This document shows positions 18,852 through 28,326 of a DNA stretch of 64,000 nucleotides, piece by piece; the first letter of the stretch is position 1; each line of letters opens with the position of its first letter. The stretch is from contig JBLRWO010000005.1 of the NCBI GenBank assembly GCA_047921215.1, positions 62,001-126,000 of the forward strand, read 5' to 3'. The position numbers were made by a program, and so were the translations under genes. This DNA is from RECM01 sp047921215 (lineage in GTDB: Bacteria; Bacteroidota; Rhodothermia; Balneolales; Cyclonatronaceae). The notes beneath the pieces were generated by a model. The model worked only from the letters and a program-made list of their open reading frames with translations. It did no database searches and was not told where the DNA came from.

Positions 18852-20452
18852 CTATTTCATCATCATCATTTTTCTTACCTGATGGAATTCTCCGGCCGAG
18901 ATGCGGTAGAAGTAGATACCACTTGAAAGCGAAGATGATCCGAACATTACCGTATGATAGCCGGCCGCCATGTTTGAGTTCACAAGTGTTGCCACACGCC
19001 TACACCGAGCATATCATTCACATCCAGTGTTACGAAGCCGGCTTCCTGCAGACCGAAACGGATCGTGGTCTGCGGATTGAACGGGTTCGGATAATTGGAT
19101 ATAAGGAAGTACTCGTCCGGCATTTCAGCAACTTCATCATCTATATTCACGACTGTAGCCCCGGTTGTGAACGTGAAATCCGGCGACCATTCACCTGCTC
19201 CGGCGGAGTTGGTAGCCCTGACCCTCCAGTGATAGGTCTCGAAGGGATCCAGTTGCCCTGTTCGCCAGGTGACAGCAAGAACATCATCTTTGTCCAGGAT
19301 TGGTTCGGAAAAATCATCGTTTTTTGAGACCTGAAGGTGACAGGCGGCAGTACCGGCAACCAGGTTCCACCTCAGATCTGGTATGGTGCTCACATCGGTG
19401 GATCCGTCAGCCAGGCTCAGCAGTTCCGGGGCAGTTAGTTCGATGGGCTCTCCGGGAACAGTAAGTACCATGTTGCCGCTGTTGTAATTTGGTACCAGGA
19501 AAAGGCCGTTACCCAGGTCGGTGCCCGCTATGAAAGAGAATTCACCCGTGTGCGCTCCGTAGGTGATTACAAAGAACTCATCGCCGGTCAGAGAAAGAAC
19601 CAGAGCCAGGTTATCGGCAATTGCAACATTCGATGACGTATTGCCCGCTGTATTACTCTCGGCATCCCCGTTTACAATGAGATTGATGCCAAAGGCCGGT
19701 CGTAATCCGGGCATAAAAGGACCATGGTTCTCAAACGTGGTGCTGCTGATGGCCAGTGTACCTATACCGGTGACCGTTCCTGAAACAGTGTTGATTAACT
19801 TGCCACCGATAAAGTTTGCGGTATGGTCCAGCCCTATGAAGAGTGTACCGTTATTCACAAAAGCGGGGTCTGTACCACTTTGGGTGACAGTTAAATTCCC
19901 CTCTTCGAGCCGGATTTCACCCGTGTTAGAATGAATGGAACCAGCCTGATTGATCGTAAGAGGTCTTTCAACCAGAATGGTGCCCCTGTTGTCAATTTCA
20001 GAGGTGATAATATTGGAGCTGGTATGAGTGTTGGTTTGGCCGGAAATGACTCTGCCGTGATTGACGAGTTTGCCCTCGGCAATGGTTAGTACCCCGGTCC
20101 AGCTGCTGGTAGCACCCAGTTGAAACTCCCCGTCATTCTGAAGATCGTTCACCAAAGTCAGAGTTACAGATCCGACAGATCCGTTTCCCTGAACCCTCAG
20201 TGATGCATCACTTTCTATCGTTAGGCTTCCGGTCGTGTGATTAACAGTCAAAACCGGGAAATTGGTGACAACGGCCGGAATGAGTGCACTGTCGTCCGGG
20301 CCCGGAATACCCTCGGGTACCCAGTTTGAGGCAGTGGTGTAGGAGGTGTTGGTAGCACCCGACCATGTGTATGCAGTTTGCGCGCTGACCCTTATGCTGA
20401 TTAAAAAAACCAACAAGAAAAGGGTAATAATGAATGTGTATCGGGTTTTCAT
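18852..20452 (-). pseudogene. Secreted repeat protein with frameshifted T9SS sorting domain
   Basis: The uninterrupted frame (20452 to 18980, 490 residues) encodes a signal peptide, a G/N/T-rich beta-solenoid-like passenger, an Fn3-like domain (about residues 345-435) and the start of a type A T9SS sorting domain (NYPNPFNPQTTIRFGL). It then runs out of frame at LDVNDMLGVG and stops at 18980. Continuing in another frame restores the rest of the domain: VATLVNSNMAAGYHTV, then GIYFYRIS and RKMMMMK, with TAG at 18852. The break lies in GTGTG (plus-strand 18993-18997); removing one GT restores LGVGVATL. The product as read lacks the signal needed for surface attachment. It could be recent decay, slippage-based variation or a base-calling error. 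Confidence 0.85.
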
Positions 20453-20560
20453 TTTTACCTGCCGAATTAGATTAAAGACTGACTAAACACCGATGTGCGG
20501 AAGCCTGAGGATATTTTACCCTCTTATTTTATCAATTCGGAAAGCAGGCATAATAAGTGC

Positions 20561-20596
20561 CACCCTTTTTATTAATTATTTTTAATAATAAGGGTG
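20561..20596. terminator. AT-rich inverted repeat, possible bidirectional terminator
   Basis: Arms cacccttttta tta (20561-20574) and taataataagggtg (20583-20596) pair over 14 bp with one mismatch around an 8-nt loop. It sits between the MFS gene, which reads toward it, and the start of the secreted repeat protein gene on the same strand. A second GC-rich hairpin followed by T8 on the plus strand lies at about 20618-20645; no plus-strand gene precedes it. Confidence 0.5.
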
Positions 20597-20678
20597 TAAG
20601 ACTGGCCTGCAGAAATGTCGGGTTACAGCGCCCGGCTTTTTTTTGTGGCAGGTTAACCGGAATAATGAGGGCTTACAA

Positions 20679-21956
20679 TTATCGGCTGGCGCTGTTGCCG
20701 GCTGTTGATGCCATACCGGTAAAAGTCCGGACCACTTTGTTACCATCTGTTTTGCCGGTTGCCAGTCTTTTCATTGGTGGCTCCGGGATGAACTTCCAGA
20801 TGATGAAAGCGGCCGAAATGGCAAAAAAGGAGGCAAATATCGTATTGCTGGCATAACCATATCCGGCAAAAGTAAGCCCGGCCAGCGCACCGCCCAGCCC
20901 AAAGCCGGCCTGGCCGATGGACGCACTAAGGCTCATGAGCATCCCGCGCTTTTCGTCACTCTCGAGGGTGGTAAGAAGGGCCTGAAAAGGAGTTACACGC
21001 ATCGCAACCAGCATCATCGTGAGGAAGAAAAGTGGATAGGCTATCCAGAAATCCCGGATGATGAATGTGGTGCCGAACATAATGATGGCTATGCCGACAC
21101 AGGAAAACAGAATGAGACCGCGCCGGCCGATTTGATCGGAAAGCTTGCCCATCCGCGGACCAGTAATTACATTGGCGATGCCGCCGATCATGAACATCAG
21201 GGCTATCTGGTTGCCGGAGATGGCAAATGTTTCCATAAGCCAGGTGGGCAGGTAGATCACATAGAGACCCACGCTCACAAACATGGCGAAAAAGGCCATC
21301 ACCGCGGCAAAAATCTTCATTTTTCGGAGCATGGCCCAGTATCCTGTCAGGGCCGATTTCACCGTAACGGGATGCAGCGACCGCTGTACAGGCGGCTGGG
21401 GAACATATTTCATGATGAGCAGCCAGGTGAGGCCCATCGTTACGGCAAACATCAGAAACGGGATGCGGAAGCCGAAGTACTCACCAAGAATGGTTCCCAG
21501 TGGTATGCCGACAATCTGCCCGGAAGCGGCCCCGCTCATGATCCATCCATTGGCCCAGCCCCGGCGTTCATAGGGGAAATAATCACCGATGTACGATACA
21601 GCCGACCCGCTCAGAATACCGCCCGCTATTCCGGCCAGCAATCGCATCAGCATGAGCGCCTGCCAGGAGAAGGCCAGACTGTGCATCGCAAGCGCAATGG
21701 TCATCGCGGCCGTTCCGAGCAGCAATATCCGGCGCCGGCCGATCCGGTCGCTGATCGGTCCAGCCACAAGCGCGAAAAAACCCACCATGAACGCATAGGC
21801 CGATACAAGCCATCCCTGCCAAACTTCCGGCATACTCAATTGTTTACCGATAACCGGGAGCAAAGGTGAGATAATCATAATCTGACTGCTGGCCGAAAAA
21901 ATCAGCAACCAGAGCGAGAAAAGTATGATACGTTCGTATGATTTTCGGCTTGTCAA
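20679..21956 (-). CDS. Major facilitator superfamily transporter
   Basis: 425 residues with about twelve hydrophobic helices. The MFS loop 2-3 signature GPISDRIGRRRILL is intact and a second copy-like motif (GKLSDQIGRRGLIL) lies in the loop between helices 8 and 9, as expected for two six-helix halves. Drug:H+ antiporter-like sequence (helix 1 MIISPLLPVIGKQL) suggests an exporter, but the substrate is unknown. No regulator is adjacent. Confidence 0.9.
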   Translation of the reverse strand: MTSRKSYERIILFSLWLLIFSASSQIMIISPLLPVIGKQLSMPEVWQGWLVSAYAFMVGFFALVAGPISDRIGRRRILLLGTAAMTIALAMHSLAFSWQALMLMRLLAGIAGGILSGSAVSYIGDYFPYERRGWANGWIMSGAASGQIVGIPLGTILGEYFGFRIPFLMFAVTMGLTWLLIMKYVPQPPVQRSLHPVTVKSALTGYWAMLRKMKIFAAVMAFFAMFVSVGLYVIYLPTWLMETFAISGNQIALMFMIGGIANVITGPRMGKLSDQIGRRGLILFSCVGIAIIMFGTTFIIRDFWIAYPLFFLTMMLVAMRVTPFQALLTTLESDEKRGMLMSLSASIGQAGFGLGGALAGLTFAGYGYASNTIFASFFAISAAFIIWKFIPEPPMKRLATGKTDGNKVVRTFTGMASTAGNSASR

Positions 21957-22295
21957 TGCAGCAGGTTATATAAAATTAAAAATAGCAAAGCCCCCGCATA
22001 ATGGAATTCGGGGAAAATTGTGGTTTTGGCAGTTCAAACTCACCGGAGAATAAAACAGATTTGAGGTAATGATAAAAACTCCCTGTTCGGTCCGGCCTTA
22101 GCTTGTAACCCGATATCCACTGTGTCAAAACCCTGTGTCAGGGTTGTTAACGGCACAAGTTAGCTTTTGTTTGAGCGCAATAATGTAAAAGATGTTTAAA
22201 CAAACAATTTTTTTAGTCCATCACAACGCAGAACAAAATTTACCGGTGAATCATTCTTCAGAGTTTGAAATCGTTTTTATTAAACATCTGAACAT
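21957..22295. other. Intergenic region without a visible gene
   Basis: 339 bp between the ABC permease stop and the MFS start. It contains a GC-rich hairpin cccccg...cggggaaaa near 21991-22016 and a small inverted pair around caaaaccctgtgtcagggttg (about 22128-22148). No ORF or RNA is recognisable. Confidence 0.4.
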
Positions 22296-23066
22296 CTAAA
22301 GATCCATTCTCTTCACCTTTAAAAGAGCGAGTCCGCCCAGCCCGGCACAGTAGACCAGCGATTTAAAAACACTTGACGTTACATCAATGGCCGGAACCCC
22401 GAAACCGAGGTCTTCAATTACCGGATTCGGGATGAGGCTCGCGAACACATTCAGGGGCAGCCACTCTTTAAGGTCGCCCGGAAGGAAATAACCAATCAGC
22501 GGCTCTCCAGCCATGGCGTAGAGCAGAACAAGCAGGATGCCCAGCCCGGTACGCTCCAGCCAGATGCCTGCAGTCAGACCGAATTGGATGTAACAGAAGG
22601 CCTGCAGGAAGAACAGGAGGGAGAGCTGCAGGGGAAAACCCGTTGCCGGTATATCAATCGGAGCGAAACCGGCCGCAAGATAGCCCACAAGCAGAACTAT
22701 ACCCGTGCTGAACAAACCCAGAATCGCCATAACCAGCCACTTGCCGGTAAGCAAATCGATCCTGCGCAGGCCCGAAGTCACCGCCATACGCCAGAATCCG
22801 TTTCGCATTTCATTGCCGATAAGCAAAATAATGAGCGCAATGAACAGGTAGTGAAAGAAACCGGCGAACCAGGTCAGATAGTGCCACACTTTGTCCATTT
22901 GAAGGATGGTTTCAACAGGTACTCTCTCCCCGTTAACCTGAATCATGTCGAGCCTGGTGAAAAACCGGAAAAAAAGGAGCATAAGTATGGCATAGAGGCC
23001 CGGCAGTAACCAGAAGGCTTTGTAGCCGATAAGCTTGTTGTACTCAATGGAGAGTATGCGGCGCAT
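22296..23066 (-). CDS. ABC transporter permease, ABC-2 type
   Basis: 256 residues with six predicted helices: one after IGYKAFWLLPGLYAILML, a second at YLFIALIILLIGNEMRNGF, and others through the C-terminus. The E-M-R-N-G-F/R segment after helix 2 is typical of ABC-2 permeases resembling lantibiotic/bacitracin or GldF-like exporters. Its start overlaps the stop of the ATPase gene by one base (TGATG at 23064-23068), so the two form a coupled operon. Substrate unknown. Confidence 0.85.
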   Translation of the reverse strand: MRRILSIEYNKLIGYKAFWLLPGLYAILMLLFFRFFTRLDMIQVNGERVPVETILQMDKVWHYLTWFAGFFHYLFIALIILLIGNEMRNGFWRMAVTSGLRRIDLLTGKWLVMAILGLFSTGIVLLVGYLAAGFAPIDIPATGFPLQLSLLFFLQAFCYIQFGLTAGIWLERTGLGILLVLLYAMAGEPLIGYFLPGDLKEWLPLNVFASLIPNPVIEDLGFGVPAIDVTSSVFKSLVYCAGLGGLALLKVKRMDL

Positions 23067-23962
23067 CAGCTGTCCCCCTTTATCAGATCAAGAAACCGGG
23101 ATTCCAGTTTTGCTGTACGTCGAACCAGGTGGGTTGGGCTGAGACCCGCACGGGTAACCGGCCCGGTAATCAGCTCCATTGGCGTTGAGGGATCAACCGT
23201 CAGTTCCAAAATGGTTCCGTTCCGGTTGATTTTCCTTACCTGGATATTTTTTTCCAGAACCGACTGCAGTTTGTCCGGGTCATCCGCGGCGATTTCGATC
23301 ACATCCGACGATTTCAGCAATTCGGCGGTGGTGCCCTGGGCAAGCAGCCTGCCCTTGCTCAGAACGGCCACATGGGTACACACTTTTTCGACCTCGTCCA
23401 GAATATGACTGGCCAGGATTACCGTCCGGCCGATACGGGCTTCATCCATAATAAGCTGGCGCACATCGAAAATTCCCTGAGGGTCAAGTCCATTGGTGGG
23501 CTCGTCGAGTACCAGCACTTCCGGCTCGCCCAGTAATGCCGCGGCCAGCCCCAGACGCTGTTTCATGCCCAGCGAATAGGTCTGGAAGTTGCTCTTCCGT
23601 CGGTCGTAGATGCCGGTTTTAATCATTGCTGGCTCAATGGTTTCATACCCTGCACCACGAATATCGGCAACAATTTTCAGGTTCCGCTCTCCCGACAGAT
23701 ATGGCAGGAAATTGGGTTTTTCGAGCAGGGATCCGACTTTGCGGAGGTGCCCGGAACCGGGTACTTTACCAAACCAGGTCCAGCTTCCGCTGTTGGCACG
23801 TGTGGCACCGAGTATGATGCCCAGAGCGGTGGTTTTACCGCTTCCGTTTGGGCCAAGAATGCCGAAAACAGATCCCCGGGGGATCGACAGCGACAGCCCG
23901 TCGAGGGCCTGAATGGAACCGTAATGTTTGCTTAGATTATCGGTTGTCAAAATGATGTTCAT
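23066..23962 (-). CDS. ABC transporter ATP-binding protein
   Basis: 298 residues. Walker A GPNGSGKTT, Q-loop, signature YSLGMKQRLGLA, Walker B VLVLDEPTNGLD and the H-loop ILASHILDEV are all present, so ATP hydrolysis should work. The C-terminal 80 residues form the extra domain seen in CcmA/DrrA/BcrA-type exporters. First gene of a two-gene unit with the permease. A GldA role in gliding is possible in this phylum but not supported by neighbours. Confidence 0.92.
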   Translation of the reverse strand: MNIILTTDNLSKHYGSIQALDGLSLSIPRGSVFGILGPNGSGKTTALGIILGATRANSGSWTWFGKVPGSGHLRKVGSLLEKPNFLPYLSGERNLKIVADIRGAGYETIEPAMIKTGIYDRRKSNFQTYSLGMKQRLGLAAALLGEPEVLVLDEPTNGLDPQGIFDVRQLIMDEARIGRTVILASHILDEVEKVCTHVAVLSKGRLLAQGTTAELLKSSDVIEIAADDPDKLQSVLEKNIQVRKINRNGTILELTVDPSTPMELITGPVTRAGLSPTHLVRRTAKLESRFLDLIKGDS

Positions 23963-24056
23963 GCAGAGTAGATAGTGAAGAAGTAAACCTGCTTCAGATT
24001 TTATTATCGTGGTAATATCCGGATACGTTATGGCATTTGGTACAAATTTCAGACAT

Positions 24057-24147
24057 ATCAGATATCAGATATCAGACATCAGACATCAGACATCAGGCAC
24101 CCGACACCGGAAATCGGAAATCGGAAATCGGATACCCGGCAACCGGA
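24057..24147. repeat. Heptanucleotide tandem repeat array B
   Basis: Thirteen consecutive 7-bp units in register: atcagat (x2), atcagac (x3), atcaggc, acccgac, accggaa, atcggaa (x2), atcggat, acccggc, aaccgga. Units change gradually from left to right while the period holds. The atcagat unit is the same sequence (rotated) as gatatca in array A. It lies between the ABC ATPase start and the P-type ATPase stop; small ORFs reading through it on the plus strand are artefacts of the repeat. Confidence 0.9.
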
Positions 24148-24199
24148 TTCGTAAACGTATTCGTTCGGCTTTACGCATACGCCGGAAGCGTGAACCATG

Positions 24200-26890
24200 T
24201 TACCGTCTTTCCCGGATTAATTTTCTGATAATATACTTCTCAGCTTCAACCAGTATAAAAACGACCACACCTGCGCCCAGAGGATAGAGCCAGTAGTAGA
24301 GGCCGATTGGGGCCGTGCCGAAGAACAAGTTCATGAAGGGTGCGTATACGAAGATCAGCTGCAGTACAATCAGCACTCCGGCAGCTATGAATGCATACTT
24401 ATTGTTGAAAAAGCCTCTGCCAAGGCTCAGACTTCCAATCCTTCTGCAATTAAAAAGGTAGAACAGCTGACCTGCTACCAGGGTGTTAACCGCTATCGTC
24501 CTGGCCTCGCCGATCTCCATTGACTGAACGTATTTGAAAATCAGAAAGGTGATGCCGCCAATCAGCACCGAAACAAAGAGAATCCTCCACAGGAAAACGG
24601 GCCCCAATATGGCTTCACCCGATTTTCGGGGAGGCCGCTCCATAACATCCGTCTCCATAGGCTCGAATGAGAGGGCGAGTGCCAGGGTAACAGCCGTCAC
24701 CATATTGATCCAGAGAATCTGCACCGGCGTTATCGGCATAACGATGCCAAGCAGTATGGCCGAGACCAGAACCAGGGCTTCGGCTCCGTTGGTGGGCAGT
24801 ATGAAAAGCAGCGCTTTGCGGATGTTGTCGTAAACAGTGCGGCCCTCCTCAATGGCATGGACAATGGTCGCGAAGTTATCGTCGGCCAGTACCATCTCGG
24901 ATGCATCCTTGGTTACTTCCGTACCCTTGATGCCCATCGCTATACCAATGTTGGCCTTTTTGAGCGCGGGAGCGTCGTTAACCCCGTCGCCGGTCATGGC
25001 ACACAGCCTGCCTTTTTTCTGGAGGGCCTTAACCAGCCTGAGCTTGTGCTCTGGACTGGTGCGGGCGTATACATCATATTCATTCACCAGATCGGCCATC
25101 TCCTCGTCATCCATCTCTTCGAGTTCCTGCCCGGTCATCACCTTTTTGCCGTCGCCGATACCGATCTCTTTCCCGATGGCCCTGGCTGTGATGGCATGGT
25201 CGCCGGTTATCATTTTGACCTCAACACCGGCACTTTTACACTCCTTTACGGCTTCAATTACCTCATCCCTCGGCGGGTCTATTATCCCGATCACACCAAG
25301 GAACACCTTGTTCTTTTCAAGGTCGTCTTTCTCCAGTTCCGTCCGGCCTTTATCGGTCTTGCTGAAAGCGGCAGCGAGCATGCGCTGCCCCTTTGCGGCC
25401 GTTTCCTCAATTTTCTGTTCCCAGTAGTCCGGATCGATCTTCTTTTCGCCGTCGGAGGTGAGCTGGCGGCTGCACATTTCGAGTACCCTCTCAGGGGCTC
25501 CGGTCATGAAGACATACACATCCCCGTCAACCTTGTTCAGCGTGGCCATGTATTTATGGTCCGACTCGAAAGGGATGGTATCAATGCGTTCGGGCTTGAA
25601 ATCGGCAAGCCCGGCCTTGTAACTAAGTGTAAGCAGGGCCCCCTCTGTGGGCGATCCCGTCAGCTTCCAGTTCCCCTCGCCATCTTTACCGATCTCGGAA
25701 TTGTTGCTGCAGCGGATGGTACGCAGCAGTTGCCAGAGTACGTTCTCATCTTCGGGGTTAACCTCACTATCATTACTGAGGATGGGGCCTTCGGGCTCGT
25801 ACCCGGTGCCTTGCACCCCGTATTCCCGGTCGGCAGTGATGATGGTTTTTGCTGTCATCTCATTGCGGGTGAGGGTGCCGGTCTTGTCGGAGCAGATCAC
25901 ATCTACCGATCCGAGTGTTTCGACCGAGGGCAGCCGGCGGATGATCGCGTTTCGTGCCGCCATGCGCTGCACGCCCATGGCCAGTGTGATAGTCATAATA
26001 GCAGGCAACCCTTCAGGGATGGAGGCAACCACCAGGCCGATTACCGCCAGGAAAAGCTCGGCCTGCGTGTAATCCCGGAAGAAATAACCAAAGGCATAGA
26101 ACAGGCCTGCTACAGCCAGGATAACCACCGAAAGCCATTTCCCGAACTTTTCAATCTGCTGAAGCAGTGGAGTCGTGATCTCTTCAACCTCCGAAATCAT
26201 CCGGTTTATTTTGCCCAGTTCGGTATTGGCACCGGTTGCCGTTACAACACCGGTCGCTTTGCCATACGTAACGACCGTTCCGGAGAACACCATCGAAAAC
26301 CTGTCGCCGATTACAGTGTCCTCATCAGACGCATCTGTCTCTTTCTCGACGGGCACCGATTCACCGGTCAGCGGCGACTCCTCAATCCGGAGGTCTTTCG
26401 CCCTTACCAGCCGCATATCGGCGGGGATTTTGTCACCCGATTTGATCTGAACGATATCGCCAGGAACAAGCTCTTCAGCATCAATGGTCGTTTTTTCACC
26501 GTCCCGAATAACAACAGCCTCAAGCGAAAGCATCTTCCGGATACTCTCCAGTGCCTTTTCGGCCTTTCCCTCCTGTACGAATCCGATGATGGCGTTGATT
26601 ATGACCACCGCAAGTATAACCCATGTGTCGATCCAGTGATCCATGAGAGCGGTGATTACGGCTGCCGCAATCAGAACATAGATCAGTACATTGTGAAATT
26701 GTGACAGAAGCCGCATCCAGGCGCTTCGCTTTTTACCTTTCGGGAGTTTGTTGGGTCCGTATTCTTCCCGTCTTTTACGGGCTTCATCCCCTGTAAGCCC
26801 TTCCTTCTCATCCGATTCCAGTGTTTTGATGACATCGGCGGCTTCCGTTGAATGCCATTTTTTGTTGGGTTCTTTATGAGTGTCGGTCAT
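24200..26890 (-). CDS. Cation-transporting P-type ATPase (P2-type)
   Basis: 896 residues, full length. Order: N-terminal cation ATPase domain, helices 1-2, actuator domain with LTGESVPVEK, helices 3-4 with SIPEGLP, phosphorylation site CSDKTGTLTRNEM, nucleotide domain, hinge MTGDGVNDAPALKKANIGIAMG, then six C-terminal helices. The layout is that of PacL/SERCA-like P2 pumps. Helix 5 has TNGAEALV; helix 6 has ILWINMVTAVTLALAL, where SERCA-type Ca2+ pumps have an Asp (LWVNLVTD). This Asn-kept/Asp-lost pattern makes Ca2+ uncertain; another cation is possible. Monocistronic; repeat array B follows its stop. Confidence 0.93.
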   Translation of the reverse strand: MTDTHKEPNKKWHSTEAADVIKTLESDEKEGLTGDEARKRREEYGPNKLPKGKKRSAWMRLLSQFHNVLIYVLIAAAVITALMDHWIDTWVILAVVIINAIIGFVQEGKAEKALESIRKMLSLEAVVIRDGEKTTIDAEELVPGDIVQIKSGDKIPADMRLVRAKDLRIEESPLTGESVPVEKETDASDEDTVIGDRFSMVFSGTVVTYGKATGVVTATGANTELGKINRMISEVEEITTPLLQQIEKFGKWLSVVILAVAGLFYAFGYFFRDYTQAELFLAVIGLVVASIPEGLPAIMTITLAMGVQRMAARNAIIRRLPSVETLGSVDVICSDKTGTLTRNEMTAKTIITADREYGVQGTGYEPEGPILSNDSEVNPEDENVLWQLLRTIRCSNNSEIGKDGEGNWKLTGSPTEGALLTLSYKAGLADFKPERIDTIPFESDHKYMATLNKVDGDVYVFMTGAPERVLEMCSRQLTSDGEKKIDPDYWEQKIEETAAKGQRMLAAAFSKTDKGRTELEKDDLEKNKVFLGVIGIIDPPRDEVIEAVKECKSAGVEVKMITGDHAITARAIGKEIGIGDGKKVMTGQELEEMDDEEMADLVNEYDVYARTSPEHKLRLVKALQKKGRLCAMTGDGVNDAPALKKANIGIAMGIKGTEVTKDASEMVLADDNFATIVHAIEEGRTVYDNIRKALLFILPTNGAEALVLVSAILLGIVMPITPVQILWINMVTAVTLALALSFEPMETDVMERPPRKSGEAILGPVFLWRILFVSVLIGGITFLIFKYVQSMEIGEARTIAVNTLVAGQLFYLFNCRRIGSLSLGRGFFNNKYAFIAAGVLIVLQLIFVYAPFMNLFFGTAPIGLYYWLYPLGAGVVVFILVEAEKYIIRKLIRERR

Positions 26891-27037
26891 GGGTACATTG
26901 TTCTGCCGCTCTGTAACTGTACCTGATTACGGATTTTGGTAAAAATTATTTCTGGTAAATGGATTGTTTCCGGGTGGCAACTTCCAGGCCCGGTTAATCC
27001 AGTAATCAGCCGTCACAGAAATAGAATGTTTATTGTA

Positions 27038-28177
27038 TCAGATCCATTTCTTCTTTTTGAAAAAAGTCAGCATAGACATGGCAATCATAAACATAATAAG
27101 CATAATAAGGGGATAGCCCCAGTGCCATTGAAGTTCGGGCATGTTCACAAAATTCATACCGTACACACCTGCGATAAAGGTAAGCGGCATAAAGATAGTT
27201 GCGATAATGGTGAGTACCTTCATCACACTGTTGGTACGGTTGCTGAGGGTCGAAAGGTAGATATCGAGCATTCCCGACAGGATATCCCTGGCTGTTTCGA
27301 TATTATCGACTACCTGAATAGTATGGTCGTACACATCGCGCAGGTATACCCGTGTGGTTTTATGTATCAGTTTGGATTCGCCACGCTCCAGAAAGCCGGT
27401 CACCTCCCGCAGAGGCCAGACCGAACGGCGCAGGAAAATCATATCCCTTTTCAGATTGTGGATGGCCAGCATGGTACTTTCGCCGGGGAATTTGAGGAGT
27501 TCATCTTCAAGGTCTTCCACCTTTTCGCCCAGGGTTTCGAGGATTACAAAATAGTTGTCGACAATAGTATCGATCAGGGTATATGCGAGGTAGTCGGCAC
27601 CCTTTTTCCGGATGCGTCCCGAGCTGCTTCTGAGCCGGTTACGGATCGGATTGAAAAGGTCTTCGGAGGTTTCCTGGAACGATATCACATAATTGGGACC
27701 AATTATCAGACTAACCTGTTCGGCGGTTATTTCCCCGTTACCCGGTCTTGCAGGGTTATTTTGGCTCACATTTCCGGGCTGGTTTCCGTTTGTATCGGTA
27801 TCTGCCTTATGGATGTGATTGCCCTGGTAGATCATCTTAAGTACCACAAACAGGTAATCGTCGTAGTCTTCGATCTTGGGGCGTTGTTGTGTGTTCACAA
27901 TATCGGACAGAACGAGCGGATGAATGCCGAAATGGTTTCCCAACTCTTCAATTACACCGGTCTGATGTACTCCATCCACATTGATCCAGGTAACCGTGGC
28001 CGTATCCCTGAACGGGAAACACTCTTCCGCTCGGCTGATCTCTTTTTCGTGAATTTCCTTCTCATCATAATCGAACAGTATGATCCTCGATTCAGTTGTA
28101 CGTTCGCTTCCAAGGTGAATAAGCGTTCCGGGGGGGAGCCCCACCTTCTCTTTATATTTTTTTATAAATCGTGGCAT
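27038..28177 (-). CDS. corA: CorA family magnesium/cobalt channel
   Basis: 379 residues. A large soluble N-terminal funnel domain is followed by two C-terminal helices. The first ends in the signature VYGMNFVNMPE (GMN at about residue 342), and the protein closes with a basic KKKKW tail, as in CorA pentamers. An insertion of about 25 residues rich in Asn/Pro (about 130-155) is unusual but sits in a loop of the soluble domain. Divergent from the blh remnant. Confidence 0.94.
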   Translation of the reverse strand: MPRFIKKYKEKVGLPPGTLIHLGSERTTESRIILFDYDEKEIHEKEISRAEECFPFRDTATVTWINVDGVHQTGVIEELGNHFGIHPLVLSDIVNTQQRPKIEDYDDYLFVVLKMIYQGNHIHKADTDTNGNQPGNVSQNNPARPGNGEITAEQVSLIIGPNYVISFQETSEDLFNPIRNRLRSSSGRIRKKGADYLAYTLIDTIVDNYFVILETLGEKVEDLEDELLKFPGESTMLAIHNLKRDMIFLRRSVWPLREVTGFLERGESKLIHKTTRVYLRDVYDHTIQVVDNIETARDILSGMLDIYLSTLSNRTNSVMKVLTIIATIFMPLTFIAGVYGMNFVNMPELQWHWGYPLIMLIMFMIAMSMLTFFKKKKWI

Positions 28178-28326
28178 AACAGATCACTGATGGTTCAATA
28201 TTTACAGAGTATCCCGATTGGAATCCAAAGAAGCAAAGCCGCTCATACACCTACGATACCCTTTTTCGGGCAAAATTTCTGCAAGTTTTGCGAGCAGTCC
28301 CAGATCTTTGGATTGAAAGTGAGTTC

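Noticed and set aside
20618..20645. GC-rich hairpin followed by T8 on the plus strand
   Set aside because: It looks like a terminator, but no plus-strand gene precedes it; I left it as a note to the nearby inverted repeat rather than claim a small RNA.
24009..24287. Plus-strand frames reading R-H-I-R-Y-Q-I-S-D type repeats
   Set aside because: They are translations of the heptamer array and have no start context.
24857..26704. 615-codon plus-strand open frame opposite the P-type ATPase
   Set aside because: Entirely antisense to a gene with all P-type ATPase motifs; its translation is low in recognisable structure and mirrors the codon bias of the real strand.
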